From Onchocerca volvulus (lineage: Eukaryota > Nematoda > Chromadorea > Rhabditida > Onchocercidae), in NCBI GenBank assembly GCA_000499405.2, contig HG738137.1, positions 1,922,001-1,986,000 of the forward strand: 64,000 bases of DNA, read 5' to 3'. Of the stretch, positions 27,601 through 42,600 are shown in pieces (within the stretch, counting starts at the first letter, position 1; each line of letters starts with the position of its first letter). A model generated the notes under the pieces. That model searched no databases. It was not told the origin of the DNA and saw only the letters and a program-made list of their open reading frames with translations. Both the position numbers and the translations under genes were made by a program.

Positions 27601-30600
27601 AGATCAACAAAAGTGGATGCATTAATGGACATCTTATAGGTGACATATGTCAACATCAACTAAAACATATTCGCAATAATTTACTAAATTGTTACGAAAA
27701 TTGTTGACCCCTCGTTTTCGTAGAACATTTCCATTTGTATCAATTAAGGCAAGTGAGAGAAAAATGATGCGAAAGACAAAGTAATTAAGATTTTAAAAGA
27801 GCTATAATTACCGATGATAATTAGCTAGTGATAATTATTCAAAGTTATGAAAATACTTTCACATTTTCATTTTATCACAAATATCAGAAATATCAGAAGG
27901 AGAGAATTTGCATATCAATTTTTTTTTATATTTCTATTATTTTTTCATACTGTATTTCTATAGTTTTAGTGTTTCAACTGATAATTATTTTATTTTTAAT
28001 AAGTTTTGAATTTGAATAATATTACTTGAACTTTCTTCTCTCTCCTAAGACGAGAAATTTTTTCAAGTTTATTATTTTCAGTTGTTTCTAGCCGACGTAA
28101 CTCTGTGAGGGATTTTAGACTTTTAAGCATGGTAATTTTGCTTTTTGAAGATATCGAAATTTCTCAACTTCATGATAATTGTTATCACTGATAAAGCAAG
28201 AAGATAAGTTTTGTTAGTAAATTACAACGAATGATAAGGATGTTTATTTCGTTTATTTCATGATTTTGCTAACTTTAAAATATGAAGAAAAGATTCTTAT
28301 TGATGAATAGTATGCATCAATTTGTATAATTCTGAAGTTTTAAGGATCTGTTGTAGATAGATGGATGCTAATGAATGATGTCTCTAATTGGAAGTGGGAG
28401 AGTTGGGATTCTGACTTCCTTCTCAATTAAGGATTCTCAATTAAGAATTCTCAATTATGGATTCTCAATTAAGGCCCAATCAGAGAAGATAGCAATTAGC
28501 ATAACAAAATTATTGAATGCCAAGAAGATTAGTATTGCTAAAGCATTTATAGTGAGGGACTGTTTGCTACATGCTAGAATTCCGGACAAAAGAAACCGTT
28601 GAAATAACAGAATCAGAAGGAGGAGTAATTTGATATGATAAAATGATAAAATGATTAAATGATCCCCATCTTATTATCTTTGTAAAGATGGGAATCATCG
28701 TTCACTCTAGCATTTTAAAAAATATTCCACTTTGCAATTTTGCAGAATGTTGCCTGTTTTTGAGGAAATTTATCATTTCAAAAAGCAGCAGATATTAATT
28801 TATCATTTCAATTATCATTATAGCAAATAATCAACGAAAAATTATGTTCAATTTGATTTTCCAAAATCAATCAGGGCCAAGGAAGAGCCAAGTTTCTTAC
28901 TTTATCCCATAAAATGCAATTTCTGATGCAGCAAATTGCATTTATCATTGAAACTTTGGAATATGTAATTGGATCAAGTTGATTTTGTGTCACATTAGAG
29001 ATATTTGCTCTGAAAAAGCATAGAAGCCTATTTTGAATGCTATAAGAATTCAGAAAATAACTGATAAAAATTTTGTTTAAATTAATAATCCACTAATGAT
29101 AAAGAAGGAAATATAACTGTTGCAGAGTTATCATTATACTAATCAGTTATCAATATCAGTATGCTACAAGAACATTGTTTTGGGAAAGAAATGCCGAGTA
29201 AAGCAAAATAAAAGTCAATTTTTAGTGACAAAAAAAAAAAAAAATTTCGATTTCGTGATTCTTTTCTTGCAATTTTTGCAACAATAAAACTAAAAAAAAT
29301 CCATAATTACAAGTAAAATTGAAAGTTAAAAGAAAATATCAAGTTGAATATCAAGTTTTTATATCAAGTTTATATCAAAATATTAAGTTTTTTTTACCAA
29401 ACTAAAAAATCAAGAATTCGAAAATAGCCGAGTTATCTAAAAATTTTAGTATATAAATAGGACAAGAATGATAGCTGATATCATTATCTAATACCATTTA
29501 TCATTGAGCGATGATTATTGCTCTGAAAATGATAAAAATGAATAGATTTTTGATAATGATTATTTAGAGAAATTACTGAAAAAATAGATATAAAAAACTT
29601 ATGCAAATTTTCCAAAAGAGCCTAAAAAGAGACTAATGAGACTAGGCTGGACAATTAGGGATCGACGAATAATGGTGGTGCTGTATGAGCCAAATAATGT
29701 GATAGATTTATAGATTTGTAATAATGAACTGAAGCTATAGCTGTTATAGTTATTAAACATGATTTATGGTCTCCAGGGGAACATTTGTGGCCAAAGATAT
29801 TGGGCCACAATAATGCGTTCAATCTTTTCCAGTCCCATATTTTAAAATAATTTGTATGAAGGCAAGTTTCCAAGCAGGTTTCCCTGGATAAAATACTATT
29901 TATCTATCAAATTCAGTAATTAAAGATTAAGGAAAACTATTTCTTAAAAGAAAAAAATCATTTCTTTTATAGTAACGCTAATTGCTAATTATTAAAAAAA
30001 ATCAATTAAAAAGCTGCCAAAACTATGATTATATGCTAGCAGAAACTAAAAATATTTTAGAAACTTTATTTAAGAAAATTTTTTGTTGAAAAATGACAAA
30101 AAAAATTTCTTACTAAATTGATTTAAAATTATGAAAAAATGTCGATATAAGAAGTAATGTTTTTATTTGAAATCCATGTAATTTTTCAAGGAAATCAAGA
30201 AATGAACTTTGTAAGTCTCTAAAATCTTTGAGTCAAAAGATCAATTCAGAATCTAAACTTGCTTTATTCATCCAAATCGCCTAAATTAACGAATATCATT
30301 TAACGCATTCAAATTAAGTTCGGCGAATTTAAATTAGGCGATGTAGATGAATAGAGCAAGTTCAGAATCTGAATTTATCTTCTGATTAAAGATTTTAGAA
30401 GCTTACGAGATTCATTTCTTGATCATTTAATGATTCAGGTGTAAATAAACCTGTCTCAATACCTCCTCCTTCTTATTTTATCCATCGAATTAAGCAATCC
30501 ATACATCTGTTTATCTTCATTCAAAATAATCCACAAAAAGTGATAAAATTTTCAACGACTTATCAGTGATAACTCGTTGTACACATTTATATAATACACA

Positions 30601-33600
30601 TAAATAGGAATAGTAGATTGAAAAAATGGTAGTGATAAGGATAATTCTGATAATAACTAGGATACAAAGGATTTATTGAATTTCAGGAACAAGAGCCCAT
30701 TTAAAATAAAAAATATGAAAAGGGAATTGTAGTATGAAGGACATTTTATTCTCAAAATTTGGCTCTTAAAAAAAACTTGAGCAGGAACTGCAAAAAACAA
30801 AAAACTTTCAAGAAAAGCCATTATTTAGATGGAGCTATCAAAAGATCGTTATAATCCAATAAAGCAAAACTAGTATTTCTAAAACTTTCTTTTTTTTTTC
30901 CCGAAAAATTGAAGACAAAATAATTGTTTACAATTTTCCAAGAAAATAATTCATAGATTTGATTCGTTATCTTTTCTCAATAAATACCAATAATTACTTC
31001 ATTCAGTAGAAAAAATTCTCAAAGTTTCAAAATCACGATAAGATTGGAAAGATGAGAATAAAAGAATCGTTCTATTGTATTTTGAAGGCTGCAAATTCAG
31101 CAATTACTGATTTTGACATTATCAGAATTCAAAAACAAATGGAATCTAAGATATAAATCAGATATTATCTCATGATTTGAGTTACGAAAGAGAAAAACGG
31201 ATAAGAAAGAGAGAAATCAAGAATGAAGAATTTATCATTATTATCATTAAGAGAGGATGGAATAAAGAAAAGTGAAGATTTGTGGGAATGTCGGATGAAA
31301 AGTTATTTTCCGGAATGAAGCTGAAAAAACTTTGAAAAAATCTGAAATATTCTGCTAATATTTAGAAAAACAAAAAATTAATAAAAGTGGATTAATTACG
31401 AAGTTCAGAAACTTCATTGCAACCTGAATTGAAAAGTTTAATACTTTGCATTTCCAACTTGATTGTAACTTTCAATCAGGCTGCTCAGTTAATTTAAATG
31501 AAGTAAAGAACCTTTTTAACTCGAAGAACTCCAACACTTGTACTACTTGATCCGGTTTCCGTTGTGATATAAAAATATTGATGTTCATCGATTAATTCAT
31601 AGGAAAAAATGTTATCACTGAAAAAAAAAACCTTCCGATTTTATTAAAAAATCAAGATAAAATGGGAGAGCTAAAATGAATCGGAATTAACGATTTTAAA
31701 TTTTAAATTTTAATAAATTAATCATAGCTTGTCTCATTTCCAGTGAAATCGGTAAAGAAACTTATCAACCCAACTTATCATTCCTAAAAAATATGAGGAT
31801 TTATTCTATCTCAAATTACTTTATTTTTAAAATTTATCAACCAGCTTACCTTGCTTCGGTATCTTTATCTAAAGCAGATATACTGATAACTGCTGAATCA
31901 ATTAATGCAGTTTCCGCAACTGACCCGACATATAACTTTTTTTCGAAATACGGTTCGTTATCATTTACATCCATAACTCGAATTGTTACATTTCCTCTCC
32001 CTGAAATAAGAAACTTATCAATTCAACTTATCAATTCAAACAGCTTACAACAATTAGATCATCCTGTAATGAATACTACGATATATTACATGGTAGAAAT
32101 TCAGTGATAAATTTACTAAAGCGAGTTATGCGAATATATTTGAATTGGAAGAATAGAAATAGTGAAAAAATGAAATGAATGGAATTTTTTTGAATATTTC
32201 AAATTTTTATTTCAATTTGGCAAGTTAAAATTAATGTTTGTTTGAAATGAAATTTATCCAAAAATTTACCTTCAAGTGGTGGTGTACCTTTGTCAACAGC
32301 TCGAACTTCAATAACAAATTGTTCTTCGGACGGCAATTCACGATCCAATTTTCGCTAAATTTAAAAAATCAATTGATTTTCGGAATTTATTACGAAAAAT
32401 GAGCAAATTATTCTCAGAATATAATGCTTATTGATGGAAGAAAGAAAGATCAGGATGGAAAGTACCATAGCATAGATTTTTCCGTTATTTGGAACAATCC
32501 GGAAAACCGGTTTACCATCAATTTCCTTATTTACTGCAATACTGTACTCTAAGCGAGCATTATTAGTACGTGGATCATCGTAATCTGTTGCTGTAACTGT
32601 CATCACGAATACTCCTTCATCTGCAACTTATTTTCCAACTTTTTAGTGCTGAATTTAAATTTTTTTTTTTAGATTGAAAACTGGAACCTGAAATCATAAA
32701 ATTAGAATTTTATTTTTAAGCAATCACTTCCAATATTATTGATTTTTAAATAATTCAATCATACAATTTGAATTTAAAATTTTAATTTTTAAAAATAATT
32801 TTCACGAATGCATTTTGTGATTAATTTTTTTCCAGCTAATTTTGAATATATCAGCTTATTTAGCTAACGTAAGAATTTTCAATTAATCTTTGAAATTTGG
32901 TACTATCAAGATTTGCATTATTTTTTGCATTTTAGAAGATTAGAACAAGCTAATCATCCATCGAGATTCGTCAGCGACATTACCGCCTTGTGTAATTCCT
33001 CCTACTCAGCGTGTAAATTCCTCAAAAATCATTTATTTTTTTCCTTCTGCAATTTTTAGAATGTTGCAAAAATTTAGAAACAATAAAATAATAATAAATA
33101 CCTCCAGGATCACGATTTTCATCGATTGTTCCAAATAAATTGCCAGCAAATATCGGAGCATTATCATTAATATCGCGTAAATTGACCTCAAAAATTGAAA
33201 AGTAAATTAGAATTTGTGGAAAATCAAAGAATTAATTTGTTATGATCAGGAATTGAACTTAGAATCAATCACAAAACATAATATTCAACCTGAAAGGCTA
33301 GATAATATATTGTATTTAGTAATTAATCAATTAATTTCCGGATGAAAAAGTAGAAAAATTGTTCAAATTTTCAACTATCCATATTTGAATATAATTCTGG
33401 CAATTGCTTCTTGCATAATTTGTTTTCATTTGATTTTTGGGAAATCGCGGGAAAAAATAGTTGAAAAAAAAGTGACATATAAAAGTGAGTAATTTTACCG
33501 AATAATATTAATAAACATCAAATTAATTAATAATCGGATTTACCTGTACATCAGCATAACTAATCAATCCATGACCATTGTCGTCAATCGCTTGCACAAT

Positions 33601-36600
33601 AAATTTCCAAACTGATACACCAGCTGGAGGGTCACGATCCAGAGGTCGGATTACCTCAATTTCACCGGTATATTGGCCAACTTGAAAAAACTCGCCAACT
33701 CCTTGTCCTTCGAGACGATAAACAATTTTCGACGAATCATTTGGCTAAAATGAAGCAATCTTTGCAAATATTTCTTTTAATAATATTCATTTTTCTGGAA
33801 ATTTAGTATTGAAATTGCACCTTTTTTTCAACTTTTTTTTTTCAACAATGGACCATTATCTTTTGAGATTTTATCAATAAAAAATAACGAACAATCGTTT
33901 GTCGCAAAAATATATCAAAATATCAAATTGGAAATTTCGCATAATTATTTCCAAAAATAATTGATAAACCTTATCAGCATCAATAGCTCTGACGATAAAC
34001 AACGTCTTCGGTATATTCTGTTCTTCCTCAGATATTGTGATTTCATATAAATCCTTCTCAAACTGAGGTGCATTATCATTTATATCATCAATATATACAA
34101 ACAAATCTGTTGTAGCATTATGCTTGCCATCCGTTACGAACAATTTCATTTGATAGAAATTTTCCTGAAAAAAAAAAAAAGAATTTTTAATTTGAAATAT
34201 TCTTTGTTTAAATTTAAATCCTTAAATTGAATGAAAAATGACGTATATTTGAATGATATACTTCGAAAAATACAACTATAAGTCATTTTCCGAGATTTTT
34301 TCCTACAAGTCTGTCGAATGTTTCCTTCTTTTTTTTTTTTTTTACTAAACTTTTAAAATTAATCACGAAATTAAGTACAAATATTTCATATATCAACTCA
34401 TAAAATAGTGTACCCGAATACTCTTTCTCCATATTTTTAGAAACTTTGTTAAATTTTAACCTTTTCATAATCAAGTGGTTCTTTGACAAAAAGTGCACCG
34501 GAATCGGTCCGAACTCCGAATGGTATTCGTCCACCATGTACAGCATACAAATCGTATTTCAGATTTGATACTATAAATTATTTATTTTTGTTAATTTAAT
34601 TAATTCTACTATTTCGTAAAGAATTTCGCATTTATCTGTTAATGATAACGATTGATGTTTTTATAGATCTAAGAAGGAAATTTGAGAATTTTCAATTATC
34701 TTAATTAAAAAAACTTTCAAAAACGATAGCAGATTTACATCGATCCAAGTCGTAAGCTTTCACAGTGATCACATCTTCATTAATTTCCGCATTTTCTGCA
34801 ACTCGAGCTTCGTAACGAATTTGCTCAAAGTTTGGAGCGTTATCATTGATATCAGCCACAAAGATTTGTACTTTAACGATATCTGAAATGAACAAAATTG
34901 TAATGAATTTCCAGAAATTTCACTCTTTCGACGTGGATTTCTTTTATTTGCGAAATTTAAAATTGAATGTTGCGAAAGAAGATAGAAATAATAGTAAGCA
35001 AAGAAGAAATAAATATATTCGTTCTTAAGAAAAAGTTAAATTTCTTCTGAAAATTTCAACAAATCTCGAAGATAAATATTTGAATGAAAATATCATCTTT
35101 AAGATTTCTCGCTGAATAATATAAAAATGAAATTTATCAATTCTTAAATTTTGACTAAAAGTAATCTGTGGAATGTCATTATCAGTTAAGCTTATCAGTT
35201 AGCAGTTAAGTTTCAGGATAGAGATAAATGAGAATCAAAACAGATCACCCTTATTTGGTCCCGATGTGCCAGGTAAACTTGATGGAATACTATCACGAGC
35301 TTCAACATCAAAAATGAACGAATCATTTTTTTCTCGATCGAAAATCTCAAGTGGAAATATTCCACCAGTTAATTCATCGATCCGAAACAATTTTTTCGCT
35401 CCACTATCACCATCATCAATGATCCGATACCGTACTTCGGATTGTGGACCTGGGGAATCTGCATCCTCCGCTTTAACTACCGTAATAGGATTACCATCGT
35501 ATCTATTTAATAAATGAAACATTTTAATTCAGAATAATGCAAAAAATTAATAAATATATGGTGATATGGAAAGAATTACTACATAGAAAATAAATTTGAT
35601 TAAAATAAGTAATTAATTACTTGATGAGAAATTCTGTCGGTGTTTGTTCTTCTTCAACGGTACCCGTGTATAGATCAACGGTGAAACGTGGAACTACGTC
35701 ATTTTTATCTCGTACTACAACGTGAAATTGCTTATCAGATGTTATCAAACTACGCATATCCTGCAATCAACTTTAGTTTGGTTTTTTGATCAAAATGTTC
35801 GATCAGTATGAATTTGTTCAATAACAAATAAAAGATAAAGCTTGAATCATTGAGCAAAATCCTAGAAATAACTGTTTGAAATTTTTTAGTGAAAAAAAAA
35901 TTGAAAATTTGAAAACTTGATAGGATTGAAACCTTAGATAACTCATGAAAATAAATTTTAGCCAAAAAAATTAATCATTTTTTCTTCGTCATTTTAATTT
36001 CGTTTTAAATTTCCTTTTTTTTGAAAAATTAACCCAACCATGGCTGTTATAGTCAAGGTGTAGTTCTGTTGCTGTTCATAATCCAATCCAATCATATTTC
36101 TGATAACAACCCAATCTCGTCCATCTGATTTTTCCAAGAATTCACGAAAATGCATTTCATGGTTGGTACCACGACTAGCACCATTTGCCATCCTGTAATA
36201 AATTCAAATCTAACTTATCACTATATCATTTGCAGATAATGAAGTTTAACGAATGAAAAATTCGAGAATTATTGATCGAAAATCACCAAATATTCTTCGC
36301 AATTTCAGAAACCATTTTTAATGATTCAAACCTTTCTAATGATTCTAACACTTTTCTAATATTTTTAGGAAAGTAAGCTAAATTTAACTTAGGTTAATTG
36401 AAAAGATTCAGATAGTAAATTCTGTCTGATAAGTCTATCACAATAATGTATCTGAAACTGAGAGGTCAGCTGAGAGATGAAAGATTTCTATAGTATAATA
36501 TCAGTCAAGAATTTAATATTATCGATGAATATTTGCGATCTGATGCAAATCCCAAAAAACAATAACCGCCAATCGAAATTGCGCCTTTCTATTGTTAAAG

Positions 36601-39600
36601 GAATAGATCGAATTAGATATATCTAATAATCAAATCAATCAATCATACGAACGTCCAGACAGATAAATAGTTATCATGAATGATCTCAAAACCAAGAAAA
36701 ATTTAGTATTTGATTAAAGCATTGATTAATTGATCAATCAATAATTATTTGATTAATCAATCATTCATTCGAACGTCCAGACAGATAAATAATTCTGAAT
36801 GATTTCAAAACCAAAGAAAATTTGATATTTAATTAAAACAACTAATCAAAAGAAAACTGAACTATGAATTAACTAACTTGTACGAAATTGGATTCTTTGA
36901 ACCATCTCCTGGAATGGCCAAACACCGGAAAAGTACCGAATTAATCTGAAAAATATGAAACTGAAAGAAGAGAGGCTATGCAAAATTAGAAAATAAATAT
37001 ACATGAAGTAAAAATATTTTAAAGGAAAAATAATATTTCAAATGATCTGCATCCTTTCTATCGTTATGACAATTTCATTAAACTGACAATTCTTCTTTAA
37101 TTAATCGATCATTTCAATATTTTAATAATTGATTAAAACAACTAATCAAAGGAGAATTGTTTTACAAATAATTAGTATTTTTCAAGATGGTAATATTCAT
37201 TTCATTTAAATTCTAAATAATATTTTTCGAGCATCAAATTAGAAATTAAAAATCCGACAGAAAAATACGAAGCTAACGATTTGCATGGAATGCAAAAAAA
37301 AAAAAAAAAAACTTAGAAATTTGCTAGAATGCTGAATGAAAAGTTATTTTCCGGAATGAAACAGGAAAACTCTGAAAAAGCAAGAATGTTCTGCTAATAT
37401 CCGGTCAAACTAAAAAATTAATAAAAATGGGTTAATTGTGAAGTTTAGAAATTTTATAGCAACTCGAATTGAAAAGTTTGAAACTTTGCAATTCCAATTT
37501 AAGTTCTGATATTCATTTCACTTACAGGAATATCTTCATCCACAGTAGCGACCATTTTACATTCACCATTTGTTTGCCATTGTGGCGCACTTTGTTGCTT
37601 TTCATGAACATTTACAACAACTTGTACTGCACTTCGTTGTACAAACGGCTTTCCATTATCATCGGCTATAACGTTGAAAACAAAACGATCTTTCTGAAAA
37701 AAAAAAAAAAAAAAATCAAAAAAGTTTTCAAAAGTCCGAAAATTTCCATTTAAAAATTATAAATTAAAAAAAAAAAAAAAAACTCCAGATAAATTTCTCA
37801 TTTTTCAACCAAATATAAAAATGTAAATTTTAAAGTTTTCTTCCTGGTATCTATTTCCAAATATTAACTAATTAAAATTCGAATTTTGGAAATTTAATAA
37901 AACTAACATATGGTGGAATTTGATTGGCTAATGTGATTTCACCATTGTTTTCATTGATTATTCGAAAAAATTTCGAATCTTTGCGATGCTCCTTTCCAGC
38001 CAATGTATCCTCAGCTAACGAGTAAGTTATTCGAGAATTCTGTGGAGCATCGGCATCATCCGCAAAGACAGTTAGCACCGAATAGCTGAAATAATATCAA
38101 TCTGGACAGAGTTGACAAATTATTTGAAATTTTCTTAAAATAGCATTTTGGCCCAAGTTTTATACAAATATCATTCCTTTATAATGTTTAGGATTTTTTT
38201 TATCAACTTATTTTTGCAGTGTAACTAATTTTGTTTTTTATCACAATTATTTTTTTCTTATTTTAGTTGGTTTTGTGTTTATGTTTGTTTTAGATTTTGA
38301 TTTTTTCGTTTTTTATTTTCTGATTTTAATTTTTTGTCTATTTGCTATGATTTTAATTATTATTACGTTTTTCGGGTTCTTTTTAGCTTATTTTTGTTTT
38401 TAATTTTGGATACTTTAGACTTAATGGATCTGAATCTATACATGGTTTATAAAAGAAATTAAATATAAAATAGATTTTACTATATCTGATTATGACTAAA
38501 CTAGAATTATATATTTTTTATTTTTTTGGACTTGGTTTAATCAAAATTTTTGTTTTTGGATTAAGCATTTCCAACATTTTTGTTGTTCTTTTTAATTCTT
38601 TAATTTTTTTACCCGCTAGTTTTGCTTTGAGTTATATATGGGATTTTGGTAATATAATGGGAATTATGCTAATGTGTCAAATTTTTTTTCCAAATTTCAT
38701 TTTTATTTATATAGACTAGCTGGACCGGCCACACTTCTCGTGACCGATCTGGCTGGTCAATCAATAAATTTGTTTTCAACGATCATGTATCTTCAACAAT
38801 ACACAAACAATTGTGTCACTTTGTGTGTGACACTTAGCGCTATGATTGATTTTTTGTTTTCTCATTAAATTAAATGAATTTTATTCGAACACATGATGCA
38901 GCAATCTTTCAAATCTTAATTTTTTTTAAATCAAAGAATGAGTTACCCGACGTCAACGCTTCGTGAAATCGAAGTTTCATAAAAAGCTCGATCAAACTGT
39001 GGTGCATTATCGTTTACATCAAGAACTTGTACAGTAAATTGACAGAAGCCGATTAATGGTCGTTCGCCCTTATCCGTCGCCTCAAAATTAGAGTTCTTTG
39101 ATTGCAACTCATGAGATTGTAATTCCGTAAATTCTCACAATTACTTCAAATCAAAATTTGAAAATTTTCCTTTAAAAATGGCTCACTTTTACTGTAACTT
39201 CTTCTTGTGCTCTTTCTTCACGATCAAAGCGTACGAATGGTGATGGTCTCAATTCACCTGTTTCGGGATTAATGATAAACGGTTTACGAGATTCAGATTG
39301 TGAATAATATAACGAATAAACAATTTCTCCATTGGGTGGCGAATCCTCATCAGTTGCCACTACCTAAATACAATTCGTACAGGATTGTTTAAAATTTATT
39401 CAAATTATTTGTTGAAAAATCTTGGCTGCCATCGATCATCAAGAAACAGATGCATTCGAAATTAAAAAAAAAAACTTTTTTAAATTGAGAAAAACTTCTT
39501 GTCTCTGAGATTTACGTCAATTACAAAGTTTTTAAAATAGCAACCTTCAAAATGACTGGTGCATTGGTTTTATAATCACCTTCCTCAATCTTGGCGATAC

Positions 39601-42600
39601 TACTGTAAGTGTCACAATTACGAAATTCCGGCTTATTATTGTTCACATCCGCAATATCTATAAATTAGGTCATCGATTTTATCGAAATGAAAATTCACTA
39701 AATTAATTATAAATCCTAAAATCCAGGAAATATGTAATTAAAATTCAAAAACAACGAAACTGGAATGTTTCCATCATTTTCAAAATTAATTTAAATATTA
39801 AACATTTTTACCGATAATAACACTAGCAGTTTGCATATGAATTTCGCTTGCATCTTCACCACAACAAGATCCATCATCTCGTGCTACTACCGTTAAATTG
39901 TATGGTGATTGTTCGTGTAGAAGATCTTCTGATTTCACGTTCGTTCCAAGTCTAATTAATCCTACAATTTTCGATTCGAAATCAAAAAACTTTTCTATTG
40001 TATTTAGTGAAATAAGAAGAGAATGTCATAAAACGAAACCTACAAATGACTTAAGAAAAGAAAAAAAAAAAGTTAAAATGATGAAATTTAGAATTTGTTG
40101 AAAAGGATCATTTCATTTGATAGCTTACCAGTATCACGATCAATTTCAAACAATTGAGTAGTCGATGCTTCTTCGCCGTTCGGCAATAAAAATGTATAGA
40201 AAACCTTAAAATTTTACATACGACATTATTTTGAGAAAGTTATCTTTTGATGATGTTAATTGAAGTGTATGTAAATTCGGAAATCAGATTCCTCAATTTC
40301 AAATTACCTGGTCTCGATCTGGATCAATTGCTTGAATTTGCACTACCGGTGTTCCACTTTGAGCATCTTCAGCAACGAATGCATAATAAGTTCCATTGGG
40401 GATGAAAATTGGAGCCTCATCATTTGAATTTTCTGTACGAATGTGCACCTGAATTTATGAAAATTTTATTAAATCAAATAGAATTACGCAGTATATTTAT
40501 GAAAGAAACTTTTTATTTCTGAACTAATTGAGTCCTTAACATTAGTATGAAAAGGTTCAAAGATGTTCAAATTGCATGCAGTGCAAAATAACACGTTCCT
40601 ATCAAATGATACGTGATACGTGAAATGATATACGTGATACGTTTCGTATATCAGACATTCGTAAAGAAAAACAAAAAAACAAAATTACTACTTACAACAG
40701 CATTACTACTAAGTGGTGGTTCACCACAATCAGTTGCTGTAACATTGAAACGATAGATGAAGAAGCGTTCTCGATTCTGATCTGCATCCAGACGTGATCG
40801 AGCGGATATTTCACCTTGATCATTGATCGTGAAATTATTATCATCTAAGCTATATTTAACTCGACCATTTTCATGATGATCTTTGTCATCCGCTTGCACT
40901 GAAATAATTAATATTTCTGGAGTTCATTTTCGATTTTAATAGAAAAAGTTCCTTGCTGATATCTCTACGAAATATTTGATCTAATATTATTGATCGATCT
41001 TTTCAGAAGAATTATTGATCGAATTGACTTGTTTACCTTTAAGGATAGTATAACCAAACGGTATATCTTCTTTGATTGTAGCAGTATAAATAGGTTGTGT
41101 GAAGATAGGAGCATTATCATTCACATCTTTGATATGAATATCCAATGGTACTTCACTTTCTTTGCCATCTTCGCTTGCGATAACTGAAATTTTATGAAAT
41201 TTCACTTCTGAACTTTAACCTCCCAAATTCTTCTCTTTATCAACAGTAATGTTTATTTTCTTCAAGTCATTCTAAAATCCCACTTTTCTATTATTAATTT
41301 CAAAATTACTGATTTCCTAAAATGAATATTATAAAAGTTAATGTCAAATGAAGTAAAATAAAAGTTAAATCAGAAGTCAAAAGTATATCATAAGTATCAG
41401 AAGTAAATCAGAAGAAAAATTCTAATCAGGAATCAAATTTTTGAACCAGTTAAATTTCATGTTACTAAAAATTATATTTACTAAAAAAAAAAAAAAAGTA
41501 CAAGCAAGTTGTTGTTCCATTATCAGTCAGTTAGAATATTTCTTGAGAATTTAAATCTCGGTAAGTAAACAAATCAAGATCAACGAGGACTGATAAGACA
41601 AAATATGCATGGAATGTTCAAATGAGCCTTTATCACTTAAAATGATTAGTTCTTAATGAAAGAAAAAATCAATCATAATAAAAATATCTCCAAAATTTCT
41701 TATTTATACAAATTTTTTTTTTTAGATTTTTTACATTTTCTAGACATGTTAAATTTCTTTTTGATTCTAAATTTAGAGTTCAAATGCAAGCCGACTTCTG
41801 TATATTTTTCCGAAGTTTTTAGGATTTATCAATTTTCAAAGATATACTGTAATCATGGCATTTTTAGTAAACATAAAAGAAACCATATTATTAGACTTTC
41901 TTCCATAAAAGTCTTTGAATTATTTGGACTCTTTCAGGATGAATTTTATTTTCATTTAATAATTAAATTTGTTCCGCCGTTCACTTTGATTTATTGTAAG
42001 GCAAAAAAAAAAAAAAAAAAAAAAAAAAATTGGGTTCTTAAATTGAACGCTAATAGATGACTTGTTTACTTTTTAAAAAAAGGACCTCCTTGAAAATTCG
42101 TGAAATTGGGAAAGAAAGAAGAGAATTATTTTGGCTCGAACAATGGTTCAACTTCGACCAGAAACCAAAAAGTTAGAACAAAAACAGTATACTACTTAAT
42201 GTTTGGAATTTCGGGTAAAAGGTTATCAACAAAAGTAAAATCGATTCTTTTTATTTGGCCATACGGCCTGATTGATAACTTTTATCCATATTTTATTTCA
42301 GTAAACGTTGTTTTTGTATCGGATTGCTATATTGATAACCTATAAGTTTATTTTTGCATATATTACTAGTCAAAAAAAAAATTGTCTAATTTATGCTAAC
42401 TAATTCTGATATTTGTTAAAAATTGAAATATTCGAAATATTCGACTTTGATATTCGTTAAAATTGAAATATTCGAATTTTAGAATTTACTAAGCAACTTG
42501 CTTGTCATATCTAAAACACGAGTTGTGGTTTTAATTAAAATTCCTCAAAATTAAATGAAGCATAACAAATGAAATTGGATTTTAAATGCAAACCCGATTT

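Larger units (their letters stand above)
6950..31511 (-). other. Intron 36, a 24.6-kb intron just upstream of the short-form first exon
   Basis: Exons 36 and 37 join cleanly across it (GVLRVKK-LLDYED), so it needs no coding exon. It holds at least nine repeat structures, listed separately, a GC-richer patch at 12480-12660, and only short AT-rich open frames. By analogy with C. elegans hmr-1 it is the likely home of the short-form promoter and enhancers (inference). Confidence 0.8.

Noticed and set aside
28375..28602. 75-codon plus-strand frame ([11 protein letters not shown]...)
   Set aside because: Runs through a 14-bp tandem repeat; no family resemblance and no supporting signals.
29655..29873. 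72-codon minus-strand frame with W/C/H-rich sequence
   Set aside because: Looked transposon-like at first, but no recognisable catalytic motif or terminal repeats.
41656..42060. 134-codon plus-strand open frame in intron 13
   Set aside because: Low-complexity F/K/I content read through a poly-A run, no motif, and no splice or start context.
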